Shown: positions 1 to 5,074 of the stretch, in pieces
How positions within the stretch are numbered: the stretch's first letter is position 1
How the letters are laid out: every line of letters begins with the position of its first letter
Assembly (NCBI GenBank): GCA_023436515.1
Contig: JAEZIV010000330.1
Span: 1-5,727 of the forward strand
Reading direction: 5' to 3'
Length of the DNA stretch: 5,727 nucleotides
From: Bacillota bacterium
Lineage (GTDB): Bacteria; Bacillota; Clostridia; Acetivibrionales; DSM-1351
The notes under the pieces: generated by a model
The model's database searches: none
Seen by the model: only the letters and a program-made list of their open reading frames with translations
What the model was told of the DNA's origin: nothing
Position numbers and translations under genes: made by a program

Positions 1-4
1 ATAG

Positions 5-12
5 CTTCCTTT
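5..12 (-). promoter_or_regulatory. Ribosome binding site of a gene beyond the left edge
   Basis: Read on the minus strand, AAAGGAAG occurs 7 bp after the marR stop codon, and the window ends 4 bases later. The spacing would place a start codon just outside the window. This suggests that marR is followed on the same strand by another gene, probably co-transcribed. MarR repressors often head operons for transporters or detoxification enzymes, but nothing here identifies the downstream gene. Confidence 0.4.
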
Positions 13-19
13 AAAGTAC

Positions 20-481
20 TTAAATAGTTTTGTCATTTCCCTCTCCCTTTTCATTCTCCTGATCGGTCATATTCGTGAAGATTCTGTTCAGAAAGCTTCC
101 GCACAATTGCTTTTCATCTTCGGAAAATCCCTTGAAGCATTCATCTGCCATGGTTACAAAAATCTCATCAACAATCTTCTTGTTCTCCTTACCCTTCTCG
201 GTCAGCCAAACCCTCAAAGCCCTCTTATCTCCAACAACAGGCTTTCTTTCAATAAGCCCCGCTCTTTGCATACTGTTTAATACGCTTGTTACAGAGGCAG
301 GCTCCATGTGACAGGCCGAAGCTATCTCCCTTTGAATGCAGCCGTCATTCTCAAAAAGAAAGTTCAGCATTCTGGGCTGTCCTGATGAAAGATTATGCTT
401 CATAAATTCATAGGCCGATCTTCTTCTATGCTTTGCTCCAACCTTAACTAGCATATGGTTTAGTTCTCTTTTATTAAACAT
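20..481 (-). CDS. MarR-family transcriptional regulator
   Basis: A 153-residue protein of typical MarR length, expected to be a cytoplasmic dimeric winged-helix repressor. The fold elements can be followed in order: N-terminal dimerisation helix, first HTH helix around REIASAC (51-57), recognition helix PASVTSVLNSMQRAGL (61-76), and a wing at 78-94 holding the family's D-[KR]-R signature (D85-K86-R87). Then come C-terminal dimerisation helices and a charged tail. Cysteines are at 48, 57, 115 and 127. None lies in the N-terminal region where OhrR-type peroxide sensors carry theirs, so no redox role is claimed. The ATG start has GAGGA 7 bp upstream. The promoter is overlapped by a long palindrome, which points to autorepression. 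The ligand and targets cannot be read from the sequence. Family assignment is firm; the specific role is unknown. Confidence 0.93.
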   Translation of the reverse strand: MFNKRELNHMLVKVGAKHRRRSAYEFMKHNLSSGQPRMLNFLFENDGCIQREIASACHMEPASVTSVLNSMQRAGLIERKPVVGDKRALRVWLTEKGKENKKIVDEIFVTMADECFKGFSEDEKQLCGSFLNRIFTNMTDQENEKGEGNDKTI

Positions 482-493
482 AGGCTCTTCCTC

Positions 494-540
494 AAAAAAA
501 ATATAGTTAGAATTCTAATAATTAGAATTCTAACTATATT
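494..540 (-). terminator. Possible intrinsic terminator of sleB-ypeB readthrough
   Basis: On the minus strand the 41-bp palindrome is followed directly by eight T residues (complement of the A run 494-501), the layout of a Rho-independent terminator. It lies 34 bp after the ypeB stop codon, and no other terminator is visible for that operon. The stem is long but AT-rich, so its strength is uncertain. Transcripts starting at the marR promoter would begin inside the palindrome (about 531) and would lack most of the 5' arm, so they could not form the full hairpin. Confidence 0.4.
500..540. promoter_or_regulatory. 41-bp palindromic MarR operator candidate
   Basis: Bases 500-519 are the exact reverse complement of 521-540 around a single central base, with no mismatch. 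Nested inside are two copies of the 12-bp palindrome TTAGAATTCTAA at 507-518 and 522-533, centred 15 bp apart. MarR dimers typically bind pseudo-palindromes of this size. Two sites would suit two dimers. The element covers the end of the -10 box and the predicted start site of the marR promoter, the classic position for autorepression. Binding itself is inferred. Confidence 0.75.
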
Positions 541-566
541 ATAATGTTCGATATTTGTGATGTCAA
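538..566 (-). promoter_or_regulatory. Consensus SigA promoter of marR
   Basis: On the minus strand, TTGACA (566-561) is followed by a 17-bp spacer and TATAAT (543-538): a perfect match to the SigA/sigma-70 consensus in both boxes and spacing. The predicted transcription start is an A at about 531, giving a leader of about 50 nt before the ATG at 481. The -35 box begins 8 bp after the ypeB stop codon. So strong a promoter would need tight repression, which fits the palindrome laid over its start site. Confidence 0.85.
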
Positions 567-573
567 TATATTA

Positions 574-1989
574 CTACATGGTCAGAGTCCCCTCGTCGGT
601 AGTTACAAGCATGAGTACATCCTCTTCGTCTCCTGTAAGTGCATTGATATATATAATGAAGGTCTGATCTCCTACCTTGCCTTGAAACTCATAGCAGTAC
701 TTTTCTGTCTTAAAATCTGTAGGAATTATGGCTTTTCCCTGATTATCTATTTTCAGCCTATGGTTTATCTTCCCTTTGGCTTGCTCTAGAGTAAGCTTGG
801 CGGTGGGAATGTCCCTGGTTTTATGGTTGTGTAGGTAGCCCTTTGCCTCAACTCCAAGCACCTCTCCGTCATCGAGAGCAACCTTAACCTTTACAAGATC
901 AGGATAAACTGTTGTTCCTTCCTGCTCATAAGCATAACATATTGTCGCTGTACCATCGGTTTTCATATAGTAGGTTTCTTTCATACTTTCAAAGCCGTTT
1001 TTATCCAAGAAACTCTTTGCCGCTTTCTTAGCCGCTCCCATTGAAAGCTTCCCGTCGTTAACCGTCCTGTTTCTGAGCATCCAGAATATTTGTCCGCCTT
1101 TTTGAGTTATATCAATCTCGGCACCGTCACCATTTCCTTTTTCCTTATAGTCAACCTTGAAGCGGTATGTTTTTATACTGGCATCTCCGTTGTCCTCTAA
1201 CCTTTCCACTGATTTGATTTTTTCATTCCCTATTACTTTTCTGACTATTTCTTCAGCTTCTGAAGACGTAACATTTTTGTCCTTAAGGCCTACAGGATTA
1301 ACCTTCAGCATATGGTCTGAATACGGACCGTCATATATCATTGTAGGATATTCCTGAAAGTTTTTATCAACATTTTCAAACTGTGATGTCTGAACATTCT
1401 TTATTCCCTGACTACTCAGTTGTCTTGGGCCTCCTGCGGTCCCCCAGGACATTTTACCGTTGTTTATCTGGTCTTCTATTCCATGAAGACTGTTTTGAAG
1501 CGATAAAGAGTAACCATGCATTTTTTCCAGGGAATTATACTCATCATCACTTAATGGACTTCCTTTAGCAGTCTTTGTACTATAAGCATATGCCATGTCT
1601 CCTACCTGGGTTAGAAAGTTAGAGGTTTTTTCAAGTATGGGAGGGGCTACCGGCAGTTGCCCCATATTGGTCTGTGCCAAATTTGCCTCCCTCCACACAT
1701 CCTCAAGCATTACAGAGGTTGCCCTGGGAGTTGAAGTAACCATTGTTTTAGCTAACATCACTTCAAGATTATCAACATACTCACTCAAATCAAGAAAAGC
1801 TCTGCTGTACTGGTTTTCCATTAATATCTTCATATCCCTGAGCTGCCTGTTTTGATAATAGCCCCAAACTGATACCCCGGCTAATGCAATTACTGCAACA
1901 AGAGCCACCGGGATTGCCCAATTTGTACGTCTCCTTCTTCTTATATCATTATCATGATTACTCACATCTATATTTTCATTATTATCCAA
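574..1989 (-). CDS. ypeB: Spore germination protein YpeB
   Basis: YpeB is a spore inner-membrane protein needed for accumulation and stability of the cortex-lytic enzyme SleB in the dormant spore (established in Bacillus). This 471-residue copy is close to the usual 450 or so. It has an acidic/Asn-rich N-terminus, a run of five Arg at 17-21, and one membrane segment at about 24-44 that would leave most of the protein outside. A helical N-terminal region follows to about 200. Then comes the conserved motif YPTMIYDGPYSDHM (214-227), which I recognise from YpeB. The C-terminal half shows three tandem PepSY-like repeats at about 241-307, 316-383 and 397-466, each opening with a helix such as TSSEAEEIVRKVIG. 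The start is TTG. It is supported by GGAGGTGA five bases upstream and by family length. It sits 14 bp behind sleB in one operon. Confidence 0.95.
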   Translation of the reverse strand: MDNNENIDVSNHDNDIRRRRRTNWAIPVALVAVIALAGVSVWGYYQNRQLRDMKILMENQYSRAFLDLSEYVDNLEVMLAKTMVTSTPRATSVMLEDVWREANLAQTNMGQLPVAPPILEKTSNFLTQVGDMAYAYSTKTAKGSPLSDDEYNSLEKMHGYSLSLQNSLHGIEDQINNGKMSWGTAGGPRQLSSQGIKNVQTSQFENVDKNFQEYPTMIYDGPYSDHMLKVNPVGLKDKNVTSSEAEEIVRKVIGNEKIKSVERLEDNGDASIKTYRFKVDYKEKGNGDGAEIDITQKGGQIFWMLRNRTVNDGKLSMGAAKKAAKSFLDKNGFESMKETYYMKTDGTATICYAYEQEGTTVYPDLVKVKVALDDGEVLGVEAKGYLHNHKTRDIPTAKLTLEQAKGKINHRLKIDNQGKAIIPTDFKTEKYCYEFQGKVGDQTFIIYINALTGDEEDVLMLVTTDEGTLTM

Positions 1990-1994
1990 TTATC

Positions 1995-2002
1995 TCACCT
2001 CC
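1995..2002 (-). promoter_or_regulatory. Ribosome binding site deciding the ypeB TTG start
   Basis: GGAGGTGA on the minus strand starts right after the sleB stop codon and is five bases from the TTG at 1989. No ATG or GTG lies at a suitable distance, so this site supports the TTG start. Its place just behind the sleB stop suggests translation of the two genes may be coupled. Confidence 0.85.
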
Positions 2003-2003
2003 A

Positions 2004-2699
2004 CTATATTCCGAACCAGTGTCTTCCTATTTTTAATTTAACTTTTCTGCTCCATATCCATTTACTGGTTGCAGTTGCCGGATTCCAGTAATATAAACAA
2101 CCCTCGGTAGGGTCCCATCCGGCAATTGCATCTCTGGCTGCCTTGACTACCGTTGATTTTGGATCTATCGGAACTTTAATCTGTCCATCCGAAACGGCGG
2201 TAAAAGCGCCTGGCTGATATATTACACCTGCCATTGTTTTTGGAAATTTCGAGCTTTTTACTCTATTAAGAACTATAGCTCCCACTGCAACCTGTCCTGT
2301 ATACGGCTCTCCTCGGGCTTCACCGTTTATAACCCTTGCCAGAAGCTGTTCGTCGGTGACCTTTGTAGAAGCTGCATTAGCTGTACCTGTCTCTACTAAT
2401 TTACCAAGTCCCATGGATAACAATGTATTAGTATCAGCCTCTCCATCGGCACGGAAACCATACTTCTTTTGATACCTAAGTACGGATGTATAAGTTTCAT
2501 ACCCGAAAACCCCGTTTACCAAGCCATCATAATATCCCCAGTTCTTTAACTCCTGTTGCATTTCCTTGACTTCCGCCCCTCTATCACCCATTTTTAATGA
2601 CGGAGCGGTACTTTTAATCTGAATTGACCCACTATCAGCCAGAGTAAGACTGATTACTACTACAAGACAAAAAGCAACTAGCCTTAAATACTTTTTCAA
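2004..2699 (-). CDS. sleB: Spore cortex-lytic enzyme SleB
   Basis: SleB is a lytic transglycosylase that cuts cortex peptidoglycan containing muramic-delta-lactam during germination. The 231-residue protein begins with a signal peptide (KK at 2-3, hydrophobic 6-20, possible cleavage after TLA at about 21). A peptidoglycan_binding_1 domain follows at about 35-97, with the repeat-like signature GDRGAEVKEMQQEL...DGLVNGVFGYET. The catalytic Hydrolase_2 (SleB/CwlJ) domain spans about 118-231 and carries NGEARGEPYTGQVAVGAIVLNR. E127 in NGEARGE corresponds to the catalytic Glu of the family. Length and order match SleB, not the shorter CwlJ, which lacks the binding domain and signal peptide. I place the start at the TTG at 2699, with AAGGAGGT six bases upstream. 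A TTG at 2717 would add six residues but would place the ribosome binding site inside the gene. It is co-transcribed with ypeB. Confidence 0.94.
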   Translation of the reverse strand: MKKYLRLVAFCLVVVISLTLADSGSIQIKSTAPSLKMGDRGAEVKEMQQELKNWGYYDGLVNGVFGYETYTSVLRYQKKYGFRADGEADTNTLLSMGLGKLVETGTANAASTKVTDEQLLARVINGEARGEPYTGQVAVGAIVLNRVKSSKFPKTMAGVIYQPGAFTAVSDGQIKVPIDPKSTVVKAARDAIAGWDPTEGCLYYWNPATATSKWIWSRKVKLKIGRHWFGI

Positions 2700-2705
2700 A
2701 TTTGT

Positions 2706-2713
2706 ACCTCCTT
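2706..2713 (-). promoter_or_regulatory. Ribosome binding site deciding the sleB start
   Basis: AAGGAGGT, a full match to the anti-Shine-Dalgarno sequence, lies six bases before the TTG at 2699. It lies inside the reading frame opened by the upstream TTG at 2717, which argues against that start. Confidence 0.88.
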
Positions 2714-2793
2714 CCAATGCTCATAGAACTTATGTTGACTTGAATGGCTCTGGTTTCCGGAACACATGCCAACATATTTCAATCCGGTATAAA

Positions 2794-2823
2794 TATTCTG
2801 AGTAAATATCTGCAAAAATATTC
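2794..2823 (-). promoter_or_regulatory. Candidate SigG promoter of sleB-ypeB
   Basis: On the minus strand GAATA (2823-2819) fits the SigG -35 consensus GHATR. After exactly 18 bp it is followed by CAGAATA (2800-2794), which differs at one specified base from the -10 consensus CATNNTA. The start would be near 2787, with a leader of about 88 nt. In Bacillus sleB-ypeB is transcribed by SigG in the forespore, so this is the expected sigma factor. The motif is short and the DNA AT-rich, so a chance match is possible. Confidence 0.35.
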
Positions 2824-2968
2824 GTTCATTTATAAACGTACAAATTTTTTTCATTTTGAAGAGGTAAACTTTTTCCATATCTTTATTTCAATAAAATACA
2901 CGTATTTTTCAAGTCCTTTATGTTAAAAATCTATATTGAACTTACTTTCATGTTTAAAATTTTGATTT

Positions 2969-2972
2969 GGAG
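2969..2972 (+). promoter_or_regulatory. Ribosome binding site deciding the glycosyltransferase start
   Basis: GGAG lies six bases before the ATG at 2979. It overlaps the in-frame TTG at 2967, whose use would add four residues (MENI) ahead of the conserved MRVLILY start and would leave that TTG without a site of its own. Confidence 0.75.
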
Positions 2973-2978
2973 AATATT

Positions 2979-4091
2979 ATGAGGGTTTTAATATTGTACG
3001 TCTCTGTAGGAACAGGCCACATGAAAGCAGCAGAAGCCTTAAAGGAGTCTATTGAAAAGCAATTTTCAGGGTGGACTGTGGATATTCTGGATGCACTTAA
3101 ATATATAAATCCGATTGTTGATAAAATCGTTGTGAACAGCTATCTGGGAACACTAAAAAGGAATCCCGGTTTATATAGCAGGCTTTATACTGCTTCTGGC
3201 TCAGGAACAGGCATATATGATATCAGCAAGACTATAAATAAACTATTGTCTTACAGACTTGTCAGCCTTATCGAGGAATATAATCCCTCTGCAATTGTAT
3301 GTACACACCCTTTTCCAATGCAGATGCTTTCCACTCTGAAAGAAAAAAACAGGGTTAATATACCAACTGTAGCTGTATTAACAGATTACGTGGTACATTC
3401 CCTGTGGCTTGACAATGGTATGGATGCTTTTATTGTTGCAAATGATTATATGAAATCAGAAATGATTGAAAGAGGTATTCCCGAAAGGATTATATATCCT
3501 TATGGAATACCTATATCACCTAAATTCATGACGGGAGTAGACAAGGCTAAGCTGCGTGAGGAATTGGGTCTGGAGAACAAGTTTACAGTAATGGTTATGG
3601 GTGGAGGAATGGGCTTTGGTAATATTGAAAGCACTATGGCATCCCTGCTCAGCTGCGATGTTACTATACAGATAATAGCCGTTACCGGAACAAATGAACG
3701 CTTAAAAAGCCAGCTTGAGCAGTACGCAAGGAAAAGCAGTAAACGAGTAATTATCTTCAGTTACACAGATAAAATTAACGAATTAATGGATATTTCTGAC
3801 CTTTTAATTACAAAACCCGGGGGCATGACAATATCCGAGGCCCTGGTAAAGGGACTGCCCATTTTTGTCATTTCTCCTATACCGGGACAGGAGGAAGGCA
3901 ATGCCAATTTTTTAATTAGAAGAGGAGCTGCCAGTAAAATAGAAGACTCAAAGCAGTTGGTAAATGTATTGTCACAGGTGGCAAATAACCCGGAAGCTCT
4001 TAATGCTATGCGGGAAAATTCAAAGCTTTTCGGGAAACCACATTCGGCAATTGATATTGCAAACCTGTTGGGTAGACTTGTTTTGGGATAA
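2979..4091 (+). CDS. MGDG synthase/UgtP-type glycosyltransferase
   Basis: A 370-residue GT-B glycosyltransferase (family GT28), close in length to the 382 residues of Bacillus UgtP. The N-terminal MGDG_synth domain (about 1-170) opens with MRVLILYVSVGTGHMKAAEAL, whose glycine-rich SVGTGH loop is typical of the family. It also has the conserved THPFPMQML stretch (109-117) and LTDYVVHSLW (134-143). The C-terminal nucleotide-sugar domain has VMGGGMGFG (206-214) and the donor-binding signature TKPGGMTISEALVKGLP (278-294), followed by PGQEEGNANFL (302-312). Family members move glucose or galactose from a UDP-sugar onto diacylglycerol at the inner membrane face, yielding glycolipids and lipoteichoic acid anchors. 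No membrane helix is evident, which fits a peripheral membrane protein. Donor and product cannot be fixed here. Some homologues carry misleading LPS or MurG-like names; the MGDG_synth N-terminus argues against MurG. The start is the ATG behind GGAG. Confidence 0.9.
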   Translation: MRVLILYVSVGTGHMKAAEALKESIEKQFSGWTVDILDALKYINPIVDKIVVNSYLGTLKRNPGLYSRLYTASGSGTGIYDISKTINKLLSYRLVSLIEEYNPSAIVCTHPFPMQMLSTLKEKNRVNIPTVAVLTDYVVHSLWLDNGMDAFIVANDYMKSEMIERGIPERIIYPYGIPISPKFMTGVDKAKLREELGLENKFTVMVMGGGMGFGNIESTMASLLSCDVTIQIIAVTGTNERLKSQLEQYARKSSKRVIIFSYTDKINELMDISDLLITKPGGMTISEALVKGLPIFVISPIPGQEEGNANFLIRRGAASKIEDSKQLVNVLSQVANNPEALNAMRENSKLFGKPHSAIDIANLLGRLVLG

Positions 4092-4113
4092 CTAAAAAAT
4101 GCGCCTTATCCCA
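4084..4113. repeat. Inverted repeat spanning two convergent stop codons
   Basis: TGGGATAA (4084-4091) and TTATCCCA (4106-4113) are perfect 8-bp inverted repeats with a 14-base loop. The left arm ends on the glycosyltransferase stop codon; the right arm lies within the last codons of the lipoprotein gene. Pairing may extend past a one-base bulge (GTTT with AAAC). There is no T run on either side, so it is not a standard intrinsic terminator, but it could stabilise or help end both convergent transcripts. Confidence 0.45.
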
Positions 4114-5012
4114 CAAACTCTGTCCCTGAAGTAACTATCCTCAAGATCATCGGTTACAACTCCACGGGAGGTGCTTGAATGAACGAACTTGTTTTCACCC
4201 AGATATACTCCCACGTCAAATACATCCTCTTTAAGGCTGTCAGTACTGAAAAACAGAAGATCTCCGGGCTTTATTTCATTAAAATCTACCTCAACGCCGG
4301 ATTTATACATCTCGTCGATTTTTCTTGGAAGACTTATTCCATTTATCTTACTTGAAATATACACAAGCCCGGGTGAATCAACGCCCCAACGGCTTAATCC
4401 TCCAATTATATAAATAGTTCCGTTAAATTTTTTTATGGTCTGGATAAACTCATCACTGCTCGTTTTTGGGATGGTATTATCCTCTATGGGAATTGCTATT
4501 ACTCCCCCTTCTTCAACCCATCCCTTCCTGTTATCGGGTAAAAGTACATCATAACCTGTTTTAGTTTTTCCTGTTGAATAAAGCTCAGTTCCTAACACAA
4601 CCTTCTTGAAGTTGACCTTGTTATTAACCCCGGAGTATATATCTACCGTCTTTGCGGTAACAATTATTCTGTTTTTTATGTTGCCATCAGTAATGCTATC
4701 CGTATTAGTGCTTATATATTTACTCTTTACCCAACCTGAGGTGCCATCGAGTAATATAATGTTAGTCCAGGAGTTCTCCTCCCTTACCACCTTGATTACC
4801 TGATTGTATAAGACCTGTGTTAATCTATTGCCCAATATATCAGGCTCATCGAACATGTCAACTACAGCCTCGGTAACAACAGCTGCACTTTCCGGAGTTA
4901 TTCCGCTCAATAACAGCTCATTTTTGGTCACAGGTATGTCTCTGGCTCCACATCCAGCCAACCACAGGGAATATGCTAGGATAAGTAGTATGCTTGTAAT
5001 ATTTTTTGTCAT
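4092..5012 (-). CDS. SH3 and NlpC/P60-like lipoprotein, probably inactive
   Basis: A 306-residue predicted lipoprotein. Its signal peptide ends in the lipobox LAGC with the lipidated Cys at 21, so it should be anchored outside the membrane. Two bacterial SH3-like domains follow at about 43-101 and 113-172, each ending in a GWV strand (GWVKSKYI, GWVEEGGV). An NlpC/P60 domain covers about 185-306. The layout resembles YkfC-type gamma-D-glutamyl-L-diamino acid endopeptidases. The domain is well kept (YIIGGLSRWG, NGISLPR, IKPGDLLFF, VGVYLGENKFVHSS). However, the usual DCSG reads D212-S-P-G215, putting Ser213 in place of the nucleophile, and the usual HVGIYLG reads D266-VGVYLG, losing the first His. 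Only H278, the third site 12 residues on, remains. I infer a wall-binding or regulatory pseudoenzyme. The ATG start has GAGG seven bases upstream and its own promoter. Confidence 0.88.
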   Translation of the reverse strand: MTKNITSILLILAYSLWLAGCGARDIPVTKNELLLSGITPESAAVVTEAVVDMFDEPDILGNRLTQVLYNQVIKVVREENSWTNIILLDGTSGWVKSKYISTNTDSITDGNIKNRIIVTAKTVDIYSGVNNKVNFKKVVLGTELYSTGKTKTGYDVLLPDNRKGWVEEGGVIAIPIEDNTIPKTSSDEFIQTIKKFNGTIYIIGGLSRWGVDSPGLVYISSKINGISLPRKIDEMYKSGVEVDFNEIKPGDLLFFSTDSLKEDVFDVGVYLGENKFVHSSTSRGVVTDDLEDSYFRDRVCGIRRIF

Positions 5013-5045
5013 TGTAATGCCTCATTCAATACATTTTATATGTTA

Positions 5046-5074
5046 ACTATATTTATAATTCCATGCTATGTCAA
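5046..5074 (-). promoter_or_regulatory. SigA-type promoter of the NlpC/P60-like lipoprotein
   Basis: On the minus strand TTGACA (5074-5069), a 17-bp spacer and TATAGT (5051-5046) give a perfect -35, ideal spacing and one mismatch in the -10. The start would be near 5039, about 26 nt before the ATG at 5012. The -35 box is made of the last two sense codons (TTG ACA) of the upstream ATPase gene. The lipoprotein can therefore be expressed apart from the ATPase although the two genes are only 53 bp apart. Confidence 0.72.

Larger units (their letters stand above)
2700..2978. other. Divergent intergenic region, sleB / glycosyltransferase
   Basis: This 279-bp AT-rich gap separates the two divergent genes. 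Besides the sleB ribosome binding site and the candidate SigG promoter, it holds a 7-bp inverted repeat (2731-2737 with 2770-2776) flanking the palindrome TTCCGGAA (2755-2762) within the predicted sleB leader. There is also a 16-bp inverted repeat, AAAATAC-AC-GTATTTT (2893-2908), on the glycosyltransferase side. I found no convincing SigA promoter for the plus-strand gene: TAAAAT boxes at 2892 and 2955 lack a good -35 at the right distance. No small gene is supported. Confidence 0.6.

Noticed and set aside
75..311. Plus-strand reading frames opposite marR, ypeB, the lipoprotein and the ATPase
   Set aside because: They lie antisense inside well-supported genes, lack convincing ribosome binding sites and resemble no family I know.
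533..570. Similarity between the marR promoter and the lipoprotein promoter (AACTATAT and ATGTCAAT on the plus strand in both), hinting at co-regulation by MarR
   Set aside because: The shared bases are largely the -10 and -35 boxes themselves and are spaced differently in the two places. The TTAGAATTCTAA operator unit is absent near the lipoprotein gene.
2700..2717. Earlier TTG start for sleB at 2717
   Set aside because: It would place AAGGAGGT inside the coding sequence and has no site of its own; the TTG at 2699 has ideal spacing and gives a normal signal peptide (MKKYLRL).
2696..2878. 60-codon minus-strand reading frame upstream of sleB
   Set aside because: No ribosome binding site before its ATG, no recognisable features, and it would overlap the sleB ribosome binding site, start codon and candidate promoter. 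It is most likely chance.
2967..2978. Earlier TTG start for the glycosyltransferase
   Set aside because: It overlaps the GGAG that serves the ATG at 2979, and the family N-terminus begins at MRVLILY.
4374..4382. Frameshift or sequencing error as the cause of the missing Cys in the NlpC/P60 domain
   Set aside because: The frame is intact with conserved motifs on both sides (RWGVD before, GLVY after), and the second site (His to Asp at 266) is independently changed, so a local error alone does not explain it.
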